The notes under the pieces were generated by a model, which had not been told where the DNA came from, did not search any database, and saw only the letters and a list, made by a program, of their open reading frames with translations. A stretch of 64,000 bases of DNA from Syngnathus acus (lineage: Eukaryota > Chordata > Actinopteri > Syngnathiformes > Syngnathidae), in assembly GCF_901709675.1 (NCBI RefSeq), contig NC_051095.1, forward strand, positions 1,795,001-1,859,000, read 5' to 3'. The position numbers were made by a program, and so were the translations under genes. This document shows positions 1 to 13,300 of this stretch, one piece after another. Position 1 is the stretch's first letter. Each line of letters starts with the position of its first letter.

Positions 1-106
1 ATTTTGATTATGACTGTATGTTAAGTATGTTTTTGTAATGTGATTTGGGTTAGGGTACCATAAATTAGAAACACTCCAGTTGAGGTAGGGTTTATAGGGG
101 TTAGGG

Positions 107-320
107 CAGGGGTGGGCAATTCCGGTCCTCGAGGGCCGGTGTCCTGCATGTTTTCTATGTCACCCTTTTGCAACACACCTGATTCAAATGGTCAGATAAT
201 TAGCAAGGTCTGCAGAAGCTGGATAACAATCCTGATCATTTGAATCAGGTGTGTTGCAGCAGGGAGACCTATAAAACATGCAGGACACCGGCCCTTGAGG
301 ACCAGAATTGCCCACCCCTG
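107..320. mobile_element. hAT-like miniature inverted-repeat element
   Basis: A 214-bp element whose ends are inverted repeats of about 48 bp, starting CAGGGGTGGGCAATTC and ending in its reverse complement GAATTGCCCACCCCTG, with a few mismatches. It is flanked on both sides by the same 8 bases, GGTTAGGG (99-106 and 321-328). An 8-bp duplication and CAGGGGTG-type ends are typical of hAT elements. It has no coding capacity, so it must have been mobilised in trans. The insertion lies in telomere-like sequence, so the duplicated 8-mer could partly be chance repetition. Confidence 0.8.
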
Positions 321-440
321 GGTTAGGGGTTAGGGCTAGGGCTAGGGCTAGGGCTAGGGCTAGGGCTAGGGCTAGGGCTAGGGCTAGGTTTAGGTTTAGG
401 TTTAGGTTTAGGTTTAGGTTTAGGTTTAGGTTTAGGGCTT
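321..440. repeat. degenerate telomere-like hexamer array
   Basis: A run of vertebrate telomere-like hexamers. It begins with TTAGGG-type units, becomes about ten copies of GGGCTA, then switches abruptly to about nine copies of GGTTTA. Two homogeneous variant blocks side by side suggest separate expansion of two mutant hexamers in an interstitial or subtelomeric tract. Open frames through it (Arg-Ala then Arg-Phe repeats) are products of the repeat, not genes. Confidence 0.85.
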
Positions 441-601
441 GGGTTCAGACTGGGGTTTGGGCTAGCACTCTGGACATATCACGTTATGCATATTTCATTG
501 TGTAATGGTTAGCAGTTTGGCTTTCTTGTACACCTTACAACCCCGTTAAGCTGAAGCATGCTCCCCCGCCCCCTTGCGCTACTTCTCAATCCATTTGAAA
601 A
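441..601. other. intergenic, fragment of tRNA-Gln-like repeat
   Basis: No gene is visible. GTGTAATGGTTAGCA near 500 matches the D-arm of the tRNA-Gln-derived repeats at 24,220 and 29,800, but the anticodon arm is missing. Probably a truncated copy of the same family. Confidence 0.35.
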
Positions 602-1100
602 TACCGTTTTTTTCCATGTATAATGCGCCCCCATGTATAATACGCACCCTAAAAATGGCATGTTGATGCTGGAAAAAAGCCTGTACCCATGTATAATACG
701 CACCCAAATTTTGACTCCTACTTAAGTCCGTAAACGTAAAATTATTTCAGAAAAAAGATCATCTTTGGGAACAACCGGATGTTATTCTGCCGGTTAGTAT
801 CACTGCGCATGCGCTAGCAAACTCAATAGCGAAGAAATGTTTCGGATTTGTGTAGGGTACATTGTGACAGCAAACGAGCAGGTGATCGAGCAAGCGTCTG
901 ATACGAGAGCATTGTGTTCGTATGGAGCGTGTTTGAAGTGAACAGCAGAGAAGAAAGCGCATCTGTAATGGCGGCCTCCGTATGATATCCGGATAAAAAA
1001 ATAAAAATAAAATTTTTTTTACCCATGTATAATGCGCACCCCAGATTTTAGGACAATAAATTAGTTAAATTTTGCGCATTATACATGGAAATAAACGGTA
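602..1100. mobile_element. TA-flanked miniature inverted-repeat element
   Basis: The left end CCGTTTTTTTCCATGTATAA and right end TTATACATGGAAATAAACGG are inverted repeats bounded by TA on each side, as in Tc1/mariner-type insertions. Further copies of the motif CATGTATAATGCGC lie inside at about 630, 690 and 1022. There is no credible transposase; internal open frames are short and unlike any protein I know. Confidence 0.7.
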
Positions 1101-2160
1101 AACAAAAAACAAAAAAAACAAGTGTATTCCTTTGAGAATCATAGTACAGATTTGTTGGCAAAAAGAAATTGGGAATTTAATTTTAAATCGGAGCAGAAAC
1201 TAATATTATGGTTGATGACATTGTGATTTACCACCCGCTTAAAAAACAATCAAAAATTATCAAATCAATTTTCATTATTTTCCAAAATGCCCGTAGCTAA
1301 AAAAGATGTCATTACAAAACTAAAATGATAGAAAAAAACCTCCCAACGATCGCCACTAGATGTCCCAGTTAGTTGCTGGGCTCCCAACCTTTTTTGGCTG
1401 GAGTCTTTGCTTCCAAAGAGAAGGCCCTCCAGACTGCTGCAGGCACAGCTAAAACACTTTTGCACCACTGAAGGAAAGAGGGACACTCAAGCAATGGAGA
1501 AAAAAAAAGCTGCGCGGGTTCTTCCTCTTAACGTGTCCAGTCACTCAAACATGACATCTTGATCTCCAGCCTCGTTGTCATCAACACCCACACCAATTTG
1601 CGACACCTGTTTGCCATTGACCTTCTGACCTTTTGTGGCAGGGCTGAAATGCAGTGGTATTTTTCTTATTGTTGTTGTGAGTTCATTTTAAAGGCCAATA
1701 AAGGACTTTGCAATTAAGCAGCAGCTGAGCTGGGCACTCATTCCATTCTGGCACAAAAAGAAAAAAAGAAAAAAAATTCAAATCTATTCAGGAAACGTCT
1801 GTTCCCAAATTGATACTTGTTTTGTGCCTGGTGGCAATGTAGCTTTGGTATTTGCTTGTTGCCAACTGATGCCATCTTGCAGGTGCCACGTAAAAGTGAG
1901 TCATTTCGGTGTTCCCGTGAATGAGTGAGTGTATGTCATTGAAAATAACAATTGTGGACTCACAGAGAGTACAATTTCTAATGGAGGAAGGTTCAGGACG
2001 GTGCTGGCCCGCCGGCGGCGCGGCAACTTTTGATAACCTTGAATGAGACCAAGACAACATGAGAGTGCTGGAAATAGAAACATTTGTTACCAGCAGCATC
2101 CTGTCAGAAATATGTCTGGAACAAATTTAGGTTCCAAGAAAAGGGAGATAAGAAAATGAA
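1101..2160. other. intergenic, no gene recognised
   Basis: AT-rich sequence without a convincing coding exon. A block beginning near 1,791 (ending in ATACTTGTTTTGTGCCTGGT) recurs in diverged form near 2,480, and the block 1,917-2,170 recurs at about 2,277-2,460. This is an imperfect local duplication split by the CA microsatellite. Confidence 0.5.
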
Positions 2161-2166
2161 ACCTAA

Positions 2167-2167
<1 letters not shown>

Positions 2168-2226
<59 letters not shown>
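2168..2226. repeat. (CA)n microsatellite
   Basis: An uninterrupted run of about 28 CA dinucleotides followed by degenerate CA-rich sequence. It sits between the two copies of the local duplication described for 1,101-2,160. Confidence 0.95.
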
Positions 2227-2229
<3 letters not shown>

Positions 2230-2264
2230 GTACACACACGTGCACATACACACACAGTCAGTCA

Positions 2265-3640
2265 CTTAGGTGCTCTCATGAATGAGTGAGCGTATGTCAC
2301 TGAAAAAGACAATGGTGGAATCACAGAGAGTAAAATTCCAATTGATGAAGATTCAGGACAGCAAGGAAACGGTGCACCACTGAATGACCTTAAATGTAAC
2401 TAAGACGGCCTGAGCATCATTTACTGGAAAGGGGACCAGAAAGCGAAACCTAACTCACAGGCAAACCGATACATATTAAGGAAACCTTTGCTCCCAAATT
2501 GATACTTGTCTTGTGCCTGGTGGCAAAGTACTGTATTGGCCCGAATATAGGACAACGCCGTGTCAAAGTCAAAGGTCAAAGTCAAAGAAATCGAAATTAC
2601 GTTCCCACTATCCCACGGTGACAAGACATAGTACACAATATACATACAAGTAAACAACACAAAAAAATAAAAACAAGAAGGCACAAACAATGACTAAATA
2701 AGAGTGATGAATCAATAATAAATAATTTTTTTTGGGGTGGGGGGATCCTGAGACACCCCCAATAGCATGCTGGCTAATCGGGAGAGACGAGGGCCGCTCC
2801 CATGTGGGGCCGGTGGGGGCCATCATTTGATCGGCTACAAATTAATGAAATTTTAATCTAGCTTTTAATTCAATGCATTTTCAATGTCACCATATTAGGA
2901 AGTACAACACCCATTTTGCATCGCAGTTCTCTTCCCGGTGTCTCAAGTTGGGCGATACCACCCAGGCTGTGATGTACCGAAGTCAAATTCCTTGTTTGGC
3001 ACGCTCAAACGTGGCGAATAGAAAATCTTGAACATAAAACATAATTCAACTGCTACAGTAGCCTATTTGTTCTATATTTTAATGTTGTATCCTCTTTTAT
3101 TTTCTGTTATAGTCACCCTTGGTCAGCGCTTAAATATAGTGGAGTCAAGTGACGCGGCGGTATTCCACTATTCTGTGCGCCTGCCATTGGGCCGGTTGGA
3201 TTTGAAACGCCCGGGCTGGAAAATGGTCCCAGCACGCCACTGGACACCCCAACCCCTTGGCTAAAAACCGCCGGTGCCTTTTAGGAAGCCATCCTTCCTG
3301 CTACGTGACAACCTGCTCATTTGCCTTTTTTCGCAAGCAACCGCCCCTGATGTGATGAGAAAAGGTCGGCTGATTGAGTGAGCCAATGTTTTTGATCTTT
3401 CAGTCAGTCGACGTTGTCATGAGCTGATTCCACTTTGACTGATGTCGAGTAAAAAAAAATTAAAAAAAAAATTAAAAAAAAACTTTTACACATGACTTGG
3501 CTTCACTTTAAAACGTACGTTGAAGTGACCCCAAAGGTTGTCCCCCTTTTTTGCTTGCGTCCCCCCTTTCCCATAGCGAATAAAATCAGTGGTGTCCAAA
3601 GTCTGGACAAAGGTGGCCGAAATGATATCGCGTTCCATCG
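2265..3640. other. intergenic, no gene recognised
   Basis: Contains the second copy of the local duplication (2,277-2,525), a G-rich patch near 2,735-2,760 and poly-A stretches near 3,450-3,480. I see no coding exon, RNA gene or transposon with clear ends. Confidence 0.4.
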
Positions 3641-3857
3641 CTCAAAGACGCGCACACGTACAGAGCGTCTCCGCGGGAACGCGCTCTTCCAACGGTGCGT
3701 TACTCGCGAAGGTGGGGGCCGAGCAGCAGCAGCCGCAGCCGCAGCCGAGCGAGTGAGCGAGCGAGCGAGCGCCTGTTGAGCGGGCGGCTGTCCTTGTTTC
3801 GAGCGGAACGAGTGCTTGCACCACACCGAGATTTCTGCGTTCAATCGCCTCGAGGCC
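3640..3857 (+). promoter_or_regulatory. probable GC-rich leader or promoter of the lectin gene
   Basis: The sequence becomes CpG-rich with GCAGCC and GAGC repeats (about 3,725-3,775) just upstream of the signal-peptide exon. Proximal promoter or 5' untranslated sequence is the likely explanation. No TATA box is obvious and the transcription start cannot be placed from sequence alone. Confidence 0.4.
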
Positions 3858-6800
3858 ATGATGACCCCGCCGGCCGCGCGCCTGGCGCTGGTTCTTCTGT
3901 CTTGCGTTGTATGGATGTTGTACAGCTGCGCAGACGGTGAGTACATCGACCAAAATGTACAACTTAATGATAACTTTAGAAGAACGTGTGTGGTTCGGAT
4001 GGCAGTGCGGATCCGCCGCCGGGTTCAAAATTGGACCGACTTAGGAAGCTGGGTGAATTGGTCTCAACTATGGGGCGTTTTGGCATTTGAGGAGTTTTTG
4101 TACAAAATGGACTGTTCTGCGCAAAAGAGTTTGGCTTGATTTTCAACCCAAATTCGGTCCACTTTTTGGACCCAAATGGAGTTCTTTTCAAATGGATGTA
4201 ACAGCGCTTGCTCTTGTGCACGTAAACTTTGTGTTGTGAGTGCAAAGAGTCTTTTTTACCTGTTTTTATGCCATTTTAACAAGCTGACATTGATTGCGAG
4301 ACACAATGTCGCATTCCAACCCCACTCCCCCCTCCCTCGCCCAAATGCGCACGGCAACTCGAGAGAAAGAGGTTTGCGAGGAAACGGATCTTAAAATGAT
4401 TCCTTAACTGAAGTGACAGAGCAGAAGAAAATGATTGTAATTGTTAAATATGAACATGCGAGAACCCCAATATCACAGGGAGGATGATGTACAGCAAGTC
4501 CTCAACATAGACATGTATCAAATATGTTTGGGGAGTAAAAGAGCCCCAGTGAGGACAAAACGGTGTATCACTTTGTTGGAAAGGCAAACTCCGATTTTGT
4601 CCTCACATCCTGTCTTGGAAATAAGCGAAGTGGACTGAATTTACTCCGTTTTTCGACATGTGCAACAGTCCTTGAACTCATTCAGCTTCTTGAAACTGTT
4701 ATCTCGTGACAAAAATGTGTCTTGTTGATTTTTTGGGTGAATATATCATTTTAGTTTGTTTATTTCATATTATTGTCAGTCATGCAGGTGACGCAATTTG
4801 AAAAAAAATCCTTGTAACTGGGCATGAAATCTTTTTTTTTTGTAACTACCAGAAAAAACAGTACACTTGAATTGTTCGGCACCTGTGTTAAAAAAAGAGG
4901 CGTGACTCGTCAAGACGTCTTCCTTTGCATAGAATGCAAACGTGTCTTTTGGCGATAGATGAAAATAAAAATAAAAATAAAAAAAGTCGGATGTGGACCT
5001 TTTTGACGTGGGCAGTACTTGAGTAAAAAAACAAACTTTTCTCTGTCCAAAGGTCACAATGTAACAAGTGGACTCAATTTCCTCGCTTTTTAGACATCGC
5101 AACAGTCCCTGAAATTATTCAGCATCTTAAAAATGTTTGATGATCATCTCATGAAAAAAAAAGAAAGCCATGTTTATGCTCTCAAGCTAATTGGCCTTTA
5201 ATGCCCAAGTCAGTCATGCAAGTGACGCAATTTGGCAAAAAGTGAATTCGGCCGACTTCCGTCTTGTCTGTCTGCTCAATTTGTGTTTTTCACCAAACGC
5301 TGAAAAATGACCAAGGCGACATTGCTGTTTCATCAGGAACAATCAAGACATGTGACACAGACAACGGATGGACTCTTCACGGCTCCCGCTGTTACAAGAA
5401 GATGGAGACAACCAACGGTTGGCTGGGGGCTCGTCACGACTGCCTCTGGGAGGGCGGCGACCTTGTTTCCATCACCTCCACGGACGAGGAAGACTTTGTG
5501 AAGCGGCAGATGGGCGACCAGCCCTTCTGGATCGGGCTCTCCAATCTGGTAAGACCAAAGTGCTAGCTAGCGGCTGTTGGCTAGCTACCGGTAGTTGACT
5601 GACAACCGGAATTGGTTTCGGCAGAACTGCGAAGAGGACTGGTGTCATTTTTTGGATGTGGGAGAAAAGAAGCTGACTTGGTCCAGCACCAGTATGACGC
5701 CGAACTACACCAACTGGGACTCGCGTCAAAAGGGAAGGTAAGAAGGTCACCTTTTTGCGTTCTGTGTCCGGCAAGATGCACAGGAGCATTTTGGAACCCT
5801 TTCCAAAAATGTGTGAGCAGGTTCAAAAACAGCTTTTGTTTTCTTTTGATCCGAAAAGAGGAAAATCAACTCCAATTTGGCTTGTCGTGTGTCTCATTTC
5901 CCCCCACTTTTCCGCGCCAGCTCCAACGTTGCTTCCTGCGCCTACGTCAACCAAGGTGTGGACCTCTCCAATCAGCCTGGAAAGTGGAGACATGGCTCGT
6001 GCCAATCCTCCTTGGCATACATGTGCAAGTGGTCGCCCGACGGTGAGTCTGTCTCATCTTGGGATGTTGATGCTGAAAGGAGGAAAATTGCAATCACGTC
6101 GTCCTCCTGCAGACTGCCCGGACGGATGGCCGTGTTCCTACAAAGACTTGGGTTACCGTTACAATCGAGTTGAGAGTGAGTGGCAGCGACGCTTCTTCTT
6201 TCTCCACCCGCAGCGTCTCCTTGTGCTTTTCTAACGAGGTTCTTTTGGTTTTCAGCTTCCTTCTGCGACTCTGGCGAGTTCCTGTACAAGGACTCTTGTT
6301 ACCATTTTGAGGGGACCCGTAAAACCTGGCAAGAGGCTGAGGGTTTCTGCAAGAACAAGGGAGGTCACCTGGCCAGCCTCCACTCACTGGTTGTCGGACA
6401 ATTTTTGTTTGGTGAGCGAGCGCCAAGGCAAAATGAGCAGGCCAGCAATCGACCCGCAATGTTTCACAACAAGTGTTTGTTCCGCTCTCCCCAAGCTCAC
6501 GTGCGACGAGATGGACAAGGATGGTTGGCTTGGCTGGGACTCAAGAAGAACAATGGCAACTTTGAGTGGAGCGACACATCATCTCCAGTAAGTGACCTAC
6601 CTGTGCGCAACAGATCGAGGTCCAAAAAGTTGTCAATTGGCCAGAATGAAGCCGTCATGTTAAAAAGTGTGATTTTAGCAGAACAAAGTTGTTTTGAATT
6701 AGGAGGACAAATCGGACAAGCATGCTCGCTCGCTCTGCCTGTCAAATGGTTTGATTTGAATTGGACTTGCCTTGAGTGGTGTTGCAAGACAAATGTGTTT

Positions 6801-9800
6801 TTTCATTTGATGAGGATTCAAACGGTGAGCAATCGAATCAAAGTGCACCTTTCATTTTCAAGGGAAACATTTGTTCATTGTAACGTTTCAATCTGAATAT
6901 GGCAACAATTCTGATTGTGAGAAAGAGGTTATGAAATGAATTGGAGAGATTTGAATCAATAAAGTGACTTTGAAGGAATTTGCTGGGAGGCTATCGGAAC
7001 AACTGCAACAACTAACACACTCAAGTCACGCCCACTGTGTCCTCCTCCCGCAGGATGGTGTCCCGTGGAATAATTCATACAGATCATCTGAGTGCTCCAT
7101 ATTGGCATTTGATGGTAACGCTCACCTGACCCAATGCGATACCCTTCATCCATCCATCTGTCAAAAAGGTCCGAAAGTCACGACCTCTCCTTTGCCCTTT
7201 GTCTTCTTGGCGCTCTCTCATGTTTGATCCCTCTCACATCCTTGCAGGCAAGGCCAGAGAATTTCTTCCGCTTCTTCTGACGCCGACATCAGCATCAGGT
7301 GGGCGGGCGTCCCACCCTGCAGCCCACATGCAAAATACCATTTGCCCTCAAGTGACCCGAGTCTCGCTTGCAGGCAAGAGCCCAAAGTGCGGCTGGTGGC
7401 AGGAAAACCCCGCCAACGACTTCTGCTACCTGATCAACTCCAAGGCCACCAAGACCTGGAAGGAGGCGCGAGACAAGTGCGCCCGCCTCAGCGGCAACCT
7501 GCTCGGCTTCGCCGACTCGCAGGAACACGCCTTCATCCAAGGTAGGCTGTCCACCGCGTAATGTGCTTGATGAAAGACGACATGCATTTTTGCCAAGTTT
7601 CTTTCATTCCAAAGAAAAGCTTGTGGCCCCCAGCGACAAGGACACGAGCCAGACGTCATCCGCACTTCATTACGGTTAAGCGTTTCGCACATGCACCTGT
7701 GAGATGTTTCAACCGTGTTTACCTTTGACCCGAAGGTCTTCTGCCAAACGCTTCCTCTTTGTGGTTGGACACCAACGACACCACGGTTGAAGACGGCAGC
7801 GAGCAGTCGGCCCAATCCTCACCCAATTCCGTCCAGTTGGCCGCCGCAGGTGGGTGGGTCTAAAACCTGGCCGGAAAATGTCCATTTCCGTGGAGGAGCG
7901 CTGAGCGTCCGCCGTCTCCTTCCAGGTAACCCCGGCGACCCCTCCGGCCGACGCTGCAACTCCTTACTCGGTGGCGAGGGCGGCCGGGAAGTCGGCGATT
8001 GCGAGAAGAAGCGCGGCTACGTCTGCAAGAGACGAGGTAAGACAAGGTGCTCGGTCCATTCTCCCCAACGCGTGTTTTTTGTCTGATGTCAGTGTTGATG
8101 CAGGCGTGGTCCCCTTGTTTGTCGCACATCTTAATTTGGCTGAAGAATGCAAAAAACGTGGCGCTGTGACGTCAGAATAATCCCAAAATGTGTCCGTCTG
8201 TCCTCAGTCGTTCAGACATGTGAAACAAACAAAGGGTGGCAACGCCTCGGCTCCAACTGCTACAAGAAGATGGAGACCACCAACGGTTGGCTGGGGGCTC
8301 GCTACGACTGCGTCTGGGAGGGCGGCGACCTGGTCTCCATCACCTCGCCCTACGAGGAAAGCTTTGTGACGGAGCAAATGGGCGACAAGCCCTTCTGGAT
8401 CGGACTCTCCAATCTGGTGAGACGCAAGCGCAAGCAAGCGTCTGTTGGCTCGCTGTTGTTACGCCACTGACGACGGACGGGTTTGAACTCTCCAGAACTG
8501 CAACAAGACCTGGTGTCAGTTCTTTGAAGCGGGACAAAAGAGGCTGACTTGGTCTAACACCGCTGTGACGCTGAACTACGTCAACTGGCACTCAGGTCAA
8601 GACGGAAGGTAAGGAGCTCATGTCACCTTTTTGCGTCCATGAGGGACACGCAGCGAGATTATGGAACCCGTTTGCAAAATTTGAGAGAGCACACGTGTCA
8701 AGGAAAAAGCAAGGAAAAGCCTCCAAATTTTTCATGTGTGTGTCTTCTCCCGATAGTGCCAGCGTTGGTTCCTGCGCGTACGTCAACCAAGGTGTGCACT
8801 CCTCCAGTCAGCCCGGCAAGTGGAGACATGGCTCGTGCGGATCCTCCTTGCCGTACATGTGCAAGCGGGCGCCCGACGGTAAGTCTGAACCCCCATTGTC
8901 ATGTTGACGCTGAAAGGAGGAAAAAATGCAATCGCGTCGTCCTCCTGCAGACTGCCCGGAGGGACGGCTGTGTTCCTACAAAGACTACGGATTGGGCTAC
9001 AATCGAGTGGAGAGTGAGTGGCAGTGACGCCTCTTCTTTCTTTTCACACCTGCAGCGTCCCCTTGTGGTTTTGTAATCCGTGTTTCTCGGCAGCTTCAGC
9101 TTCCTTCTGCGACCCTGGCGACTTCCTGTACAAGGGCTCTTGCTATCACTTTTGGGAGAAGAAACGAACTTGGGAGGACGCCGAGAAGTTCTGCCGAGAA
9201 TCGAAAGGTCACCTGGCCAGCCTCCACTTACTGGACGAAGGCCAATTCTTGGCTGGTGAGCTTCAAAACAAACCGCCGATGCCGGCAATCGTCTCACAGC
9301 ACTTCACAACATCTGTCAAGTTTGGATGCTCGTCTTGTGCTCAGTTGCGTTTTCTGATTTCCTCAAGGTCACATGCCCTACAAAGGAGGATTGCAATCCT
9401 GGGTGGGACTCAAGAAACACGACAGAATGTTTGAGTGGCGCGACGCAACACCTGCAGTAAGCCAAACGTTTGGAGCCGTCTGCAAAAGTTGTCACTGGCC
9501 CAGAATGAAGGTGTCACATCGGGTGGCAAAAGTTCCAAGTCAGGACGAAAGACAAAGTTTGACTGAATTAGGAGAAAACAAAGTTAGGAAAGTTTGAGTG
9601 TGAAACTCCAATTGTGCTTTAACTGGCAGACAGTTGTAAATGGACAACAATGCGGCTCAGAAAGAAGACAAATGGATACATCTAGTGTGAGAAAATATTG
9701 ATCGGGTGTGTCGTCCGCAGGGCAAGATCGAGTGGGTCCCACACAGGCCGGCCGGACGGGGTGACTGCGCTGCCTTGTCGCTGACTGGAAAACTTGAGGA

Positions 9801-10254
9801 CTGGCCCTGCACCGATATTCTGCCATTCATCTGTAAAAAAGGTCAGCAAGTGATGATGACCACGTGCTCTCTCATCATCATAATCATACCTTTGATATAT
9901 AATGCACTTTACATTTTAAGGCAAATTGAAGAGTGCTAATGTGTCCTCTCTTTTCCTTCCTTGCAGCCAAGGTCCAAGACTTTCTTCTTCCTCCGCCGCC
10001 AGGTGGGCGTCCCACCCGCCAGTCGACGTGTGTTCTTTCGTCGCCCGTTTGCCCTCAAGTGACTCGACTCTCGCTTGCAGGCCGGAGTGCAAAGTGCGGC
10101 TGGTGGCGGGACCGACCCTCCTCCGACTTCTGCTACCTGATCCAACACAGGCCAACCAAGGCCTGGAAGGAGGCGCGAGACGACTGCCTTCGCCACGGAG
10201 GCGACCTGCTCAGTATCACCGACTCACATGAACAGGCCTTCATACAAAGTAGGC

Positions 10255-10337
<83 letters not shown>

Positions 10338-13300
10338 ATGTCTGTCTGTCTGTCTGCTTGTCTGTCCGGTCAGAGCCGTTGAATTCCCTCAACGTGGACT
10401 GTTTGACCATTTACCTCCAAAGGTCTGTACACTTTTCTGCTGAGCGCTCCCTCTCTGTGGTTGGGTATCAACCACAACATCACGAAAGACGGCAGCGGGT
10501 GGACTGACGGATCCCCGTTGGGTTACGTCGTCATGGACAGAGGTGGCTCGAAAACCCAATCAATGTTTGTCTGCGAGGAATGGAGCTGAGCATCTGTCGT
10601 CTCCTTCCAGATGACCCCGGTGACCCCTCTGGTGCGTCCTGTCTTTCCCTGCTCACAAGCAACGGCCGCTGGAGGTTTGACGATTGCCGGAAGAAGGGAG
10701 GCTACATGTGCAAGAAACGAGGTAAGACGCGGCGACGCCCGGCCGATTCTCACAACGTGCTGACTCGCTTCTTTTGCTTTTGTCTGGCAGGAAACATTCC
10801 AAAACCGCCGCAGCAGCCTCATGACGGTACGTCTCCTTGAACGGTGACTTCAAACGACGGGAGACAAAAATGACATGACGACGCTTGTCTTCTTTTCTTA
10901 TTTTCCTAGCGTAAAGAATTCAGGTTGTAAGCGAATGAAGGTTGTGCAAGATCAGCTGCTCGCCGTTCAATAGTTGCTATACCATGAGTGACTAGCCCAT
11001 GAGCTAAATAATCATTTGTGGCAGCCCGAGTTGGTTCTTTGAGATCATTCAGCATCTTGAAACTGGCCTTGTTTATCTCTCGTGACTGTATTCTTTCAGG
11101 TTAATAGCCTTCAATGCCCGTGTCCTTCTAAAGACTTGTCAGTTGTGGATTGCCAGTCAAGCAGGCGACGCAATTTGGCAAAAACTGAATTGGGTCGACC
11201 GACTGCATTGTTACCTGTTTGCTGAATTTCTGCTTTTCACCAAACTTCGAAAAATGACCAAGGCAACTAACTTTGCTGTTTTATCAGCATTAATCGATCC
11301 CAAGGCATCATGTGACGCCAAAAACGGATGGAATCCTTACGGCTCCAACTGCTACAAGAAGGTGGAGACGCAAAACGGTTGGCTGGGGGCTCGTCAGGAC
11401 TGCCTCTGGGAGGGCGGCGACCTGGTCTCCATCTCCTCGTTCTACGAGGAAAGCTTTGTGAAGAAGCAAATGGGCGACAAGCCCTTTTGGATCGGACTCT
11501 CCAATCTGGTGAGACGCAAGCGCAGGCTGCTGTTGGCTCGCTACCGGTAGTTGACTGACAACCGGGATTGGTTTCCGCAGGACTGCAACAAGGACTGGTG
11601 TCAGTTTTTTGAAGAGGGAGAAAAGAAGCTGACTTGGTCCGACACCGGTGTGACCCCGGCCTACGCCAACAGGGACTCGCGTCAAGACGGAAGGTAAGAA
11701 GGTCACCTCTTTGCGTTCTTTCATTGTCAGGCGGGGCACAGAGAAAGAAGGGAAAACTCGGTGTGTATGTTTTTTTTTATGACTTATCTCTACAGCTCCA
11801 ACCTTCAGTCCTGCGCGTACGTCAACCAAGGTGTGCACTCCTCCAGTCAGCCCGGCAAGTGGAGACATGGCTCGTGCGGATCCTCACTGGCGTACATGTG
11901 CAAGCGGTCGCCCGACGGTAAGTGTCCGTGTCGATGTTGACGCTGAAAGGAGGAAAAAATGCAATCACGTCGTCCTCCTGCAGACTGCCCGGAGGGACAG
12001 CTGTGTTCCTACAAAGACTACGGATTGGGCTACCATCGAGTGGAGAGTGAGTGGCAGCGACGCTTCTTCTTTCTTTTCACACCTGCAGCGTCCCCTTGGG
12101 GTTTTGTAATCCATGTTTCTTGCCGGCTTCAGCTTCCTACTGCGACCCTGGCGACTTCCTGTACAAGGGCTCTTGCTATCACTTTGGGAGGATGGAGCGC
12201 ACTTGGAAGTATGCCGAGAAGTTCTGCCAAGAGTCGAAAGGTCACCTGGCCAGCGTCCTCTCATGGGACGAGGGCAAATTCTTGGCTGGTGAGCGCCAGG
12301 GTCAAACTACCGATGCCAGCTATCGCCCCAGCGTTTCTCAACGTCTGACACGTCTGAATGCTCTTCTCGCTTTTTGTGATTTCCTCCAGCTCACGTGCCA
12401 TATGTAGGAGGATTGCAATCTTGGGTGGGACTCAAGAAGAACAAGGGCAACTTTGAGTGGAGCGACGCAACACCTACAGTAAGCCAAACGTTTAGAGCGG
12501 CCTACAAAAGTAGTCAAAAGTTCGACTTTGGCAAGAATGCCCGTCATGTTCCAAGAAGAGATAAACATTGAAGGTGTTAATCTAATGGGGCATTAACAAG
12601 GACAAAGTTGTGAAATTGAGAATAAATTCGAATGAAGTGATTAAATAAATCATATATGGTTAAAGTGCAAAGTCGCTCATTTCTGAGAATATAAAATTGA
12701 GTCTGAAACTCAAGTTGTGATTAAGGTGGATGGAAATTGTCCAATGAATTCAAGTACTGTGGGAAAGTGTTGATTAGTGGGAGGAGAGAGGACTCATCAT
12801 TTTGGAGCTAATGCGGTGGTGGCGAGCGAGACCAAACGCACCAAAGTCACGTCTGGCGTGTCGTCCGCAGGGCAACATCACGTGGGTCCCAAACAGGCCG
12901 GCCGGACGTGGAGACTGCGCTGCCTTGTCGCAGACTGGAAAACTTGAGGACCGGCCCTGCACCAATATTCAGCCATTCATCTGTAAAGAAGGTCAGCAAA
13001 TGACGACCACTCACTTTGCACTTCCATCTGCTCTCTCATCATCATAATCATACCTTTGATATATAATGCACTTTACATTGTAAGGCAAATCGAAGAGTGC
13101 TAATGTGTCCACTCTTTTCCTTCCTTGCAGCCAAGGTCCAAGACTTTCTTCTTCCTCCGCCGGCAGGTAGGCGTCCCGACGTGCGGTGGTCTCTCGTCGC
13201 CCGTTTGCCCTCAAGTGACTCGACTCTCGCTTGCAGGCTGGAGTGCAAAGTGCGGCTGGTGGCTGGAGCGATCCTCCTCCGACTTCTGCTACCTGATTCA

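Noticed and set aside
308-505. Open frame encoding Arg-Ala then Arg-Phe repeats
   Set aside because: It is the translation of the telomere-like hexamer array and has no independent support.
10228-10443. Frames with a Ser-Val-Cys-Leu repeat
   Set aside because: Translation of the TCTG microsatellite, which lies in an intron of the lectin gene.
10543-10610. Extension of the CTLD 6 middle exon through GGSKTQSMFVCE
   Set aside because: It meets TGA shortly after in every unit, and splicing at the GTGGCT donor yields the proper CTLD ending instead.
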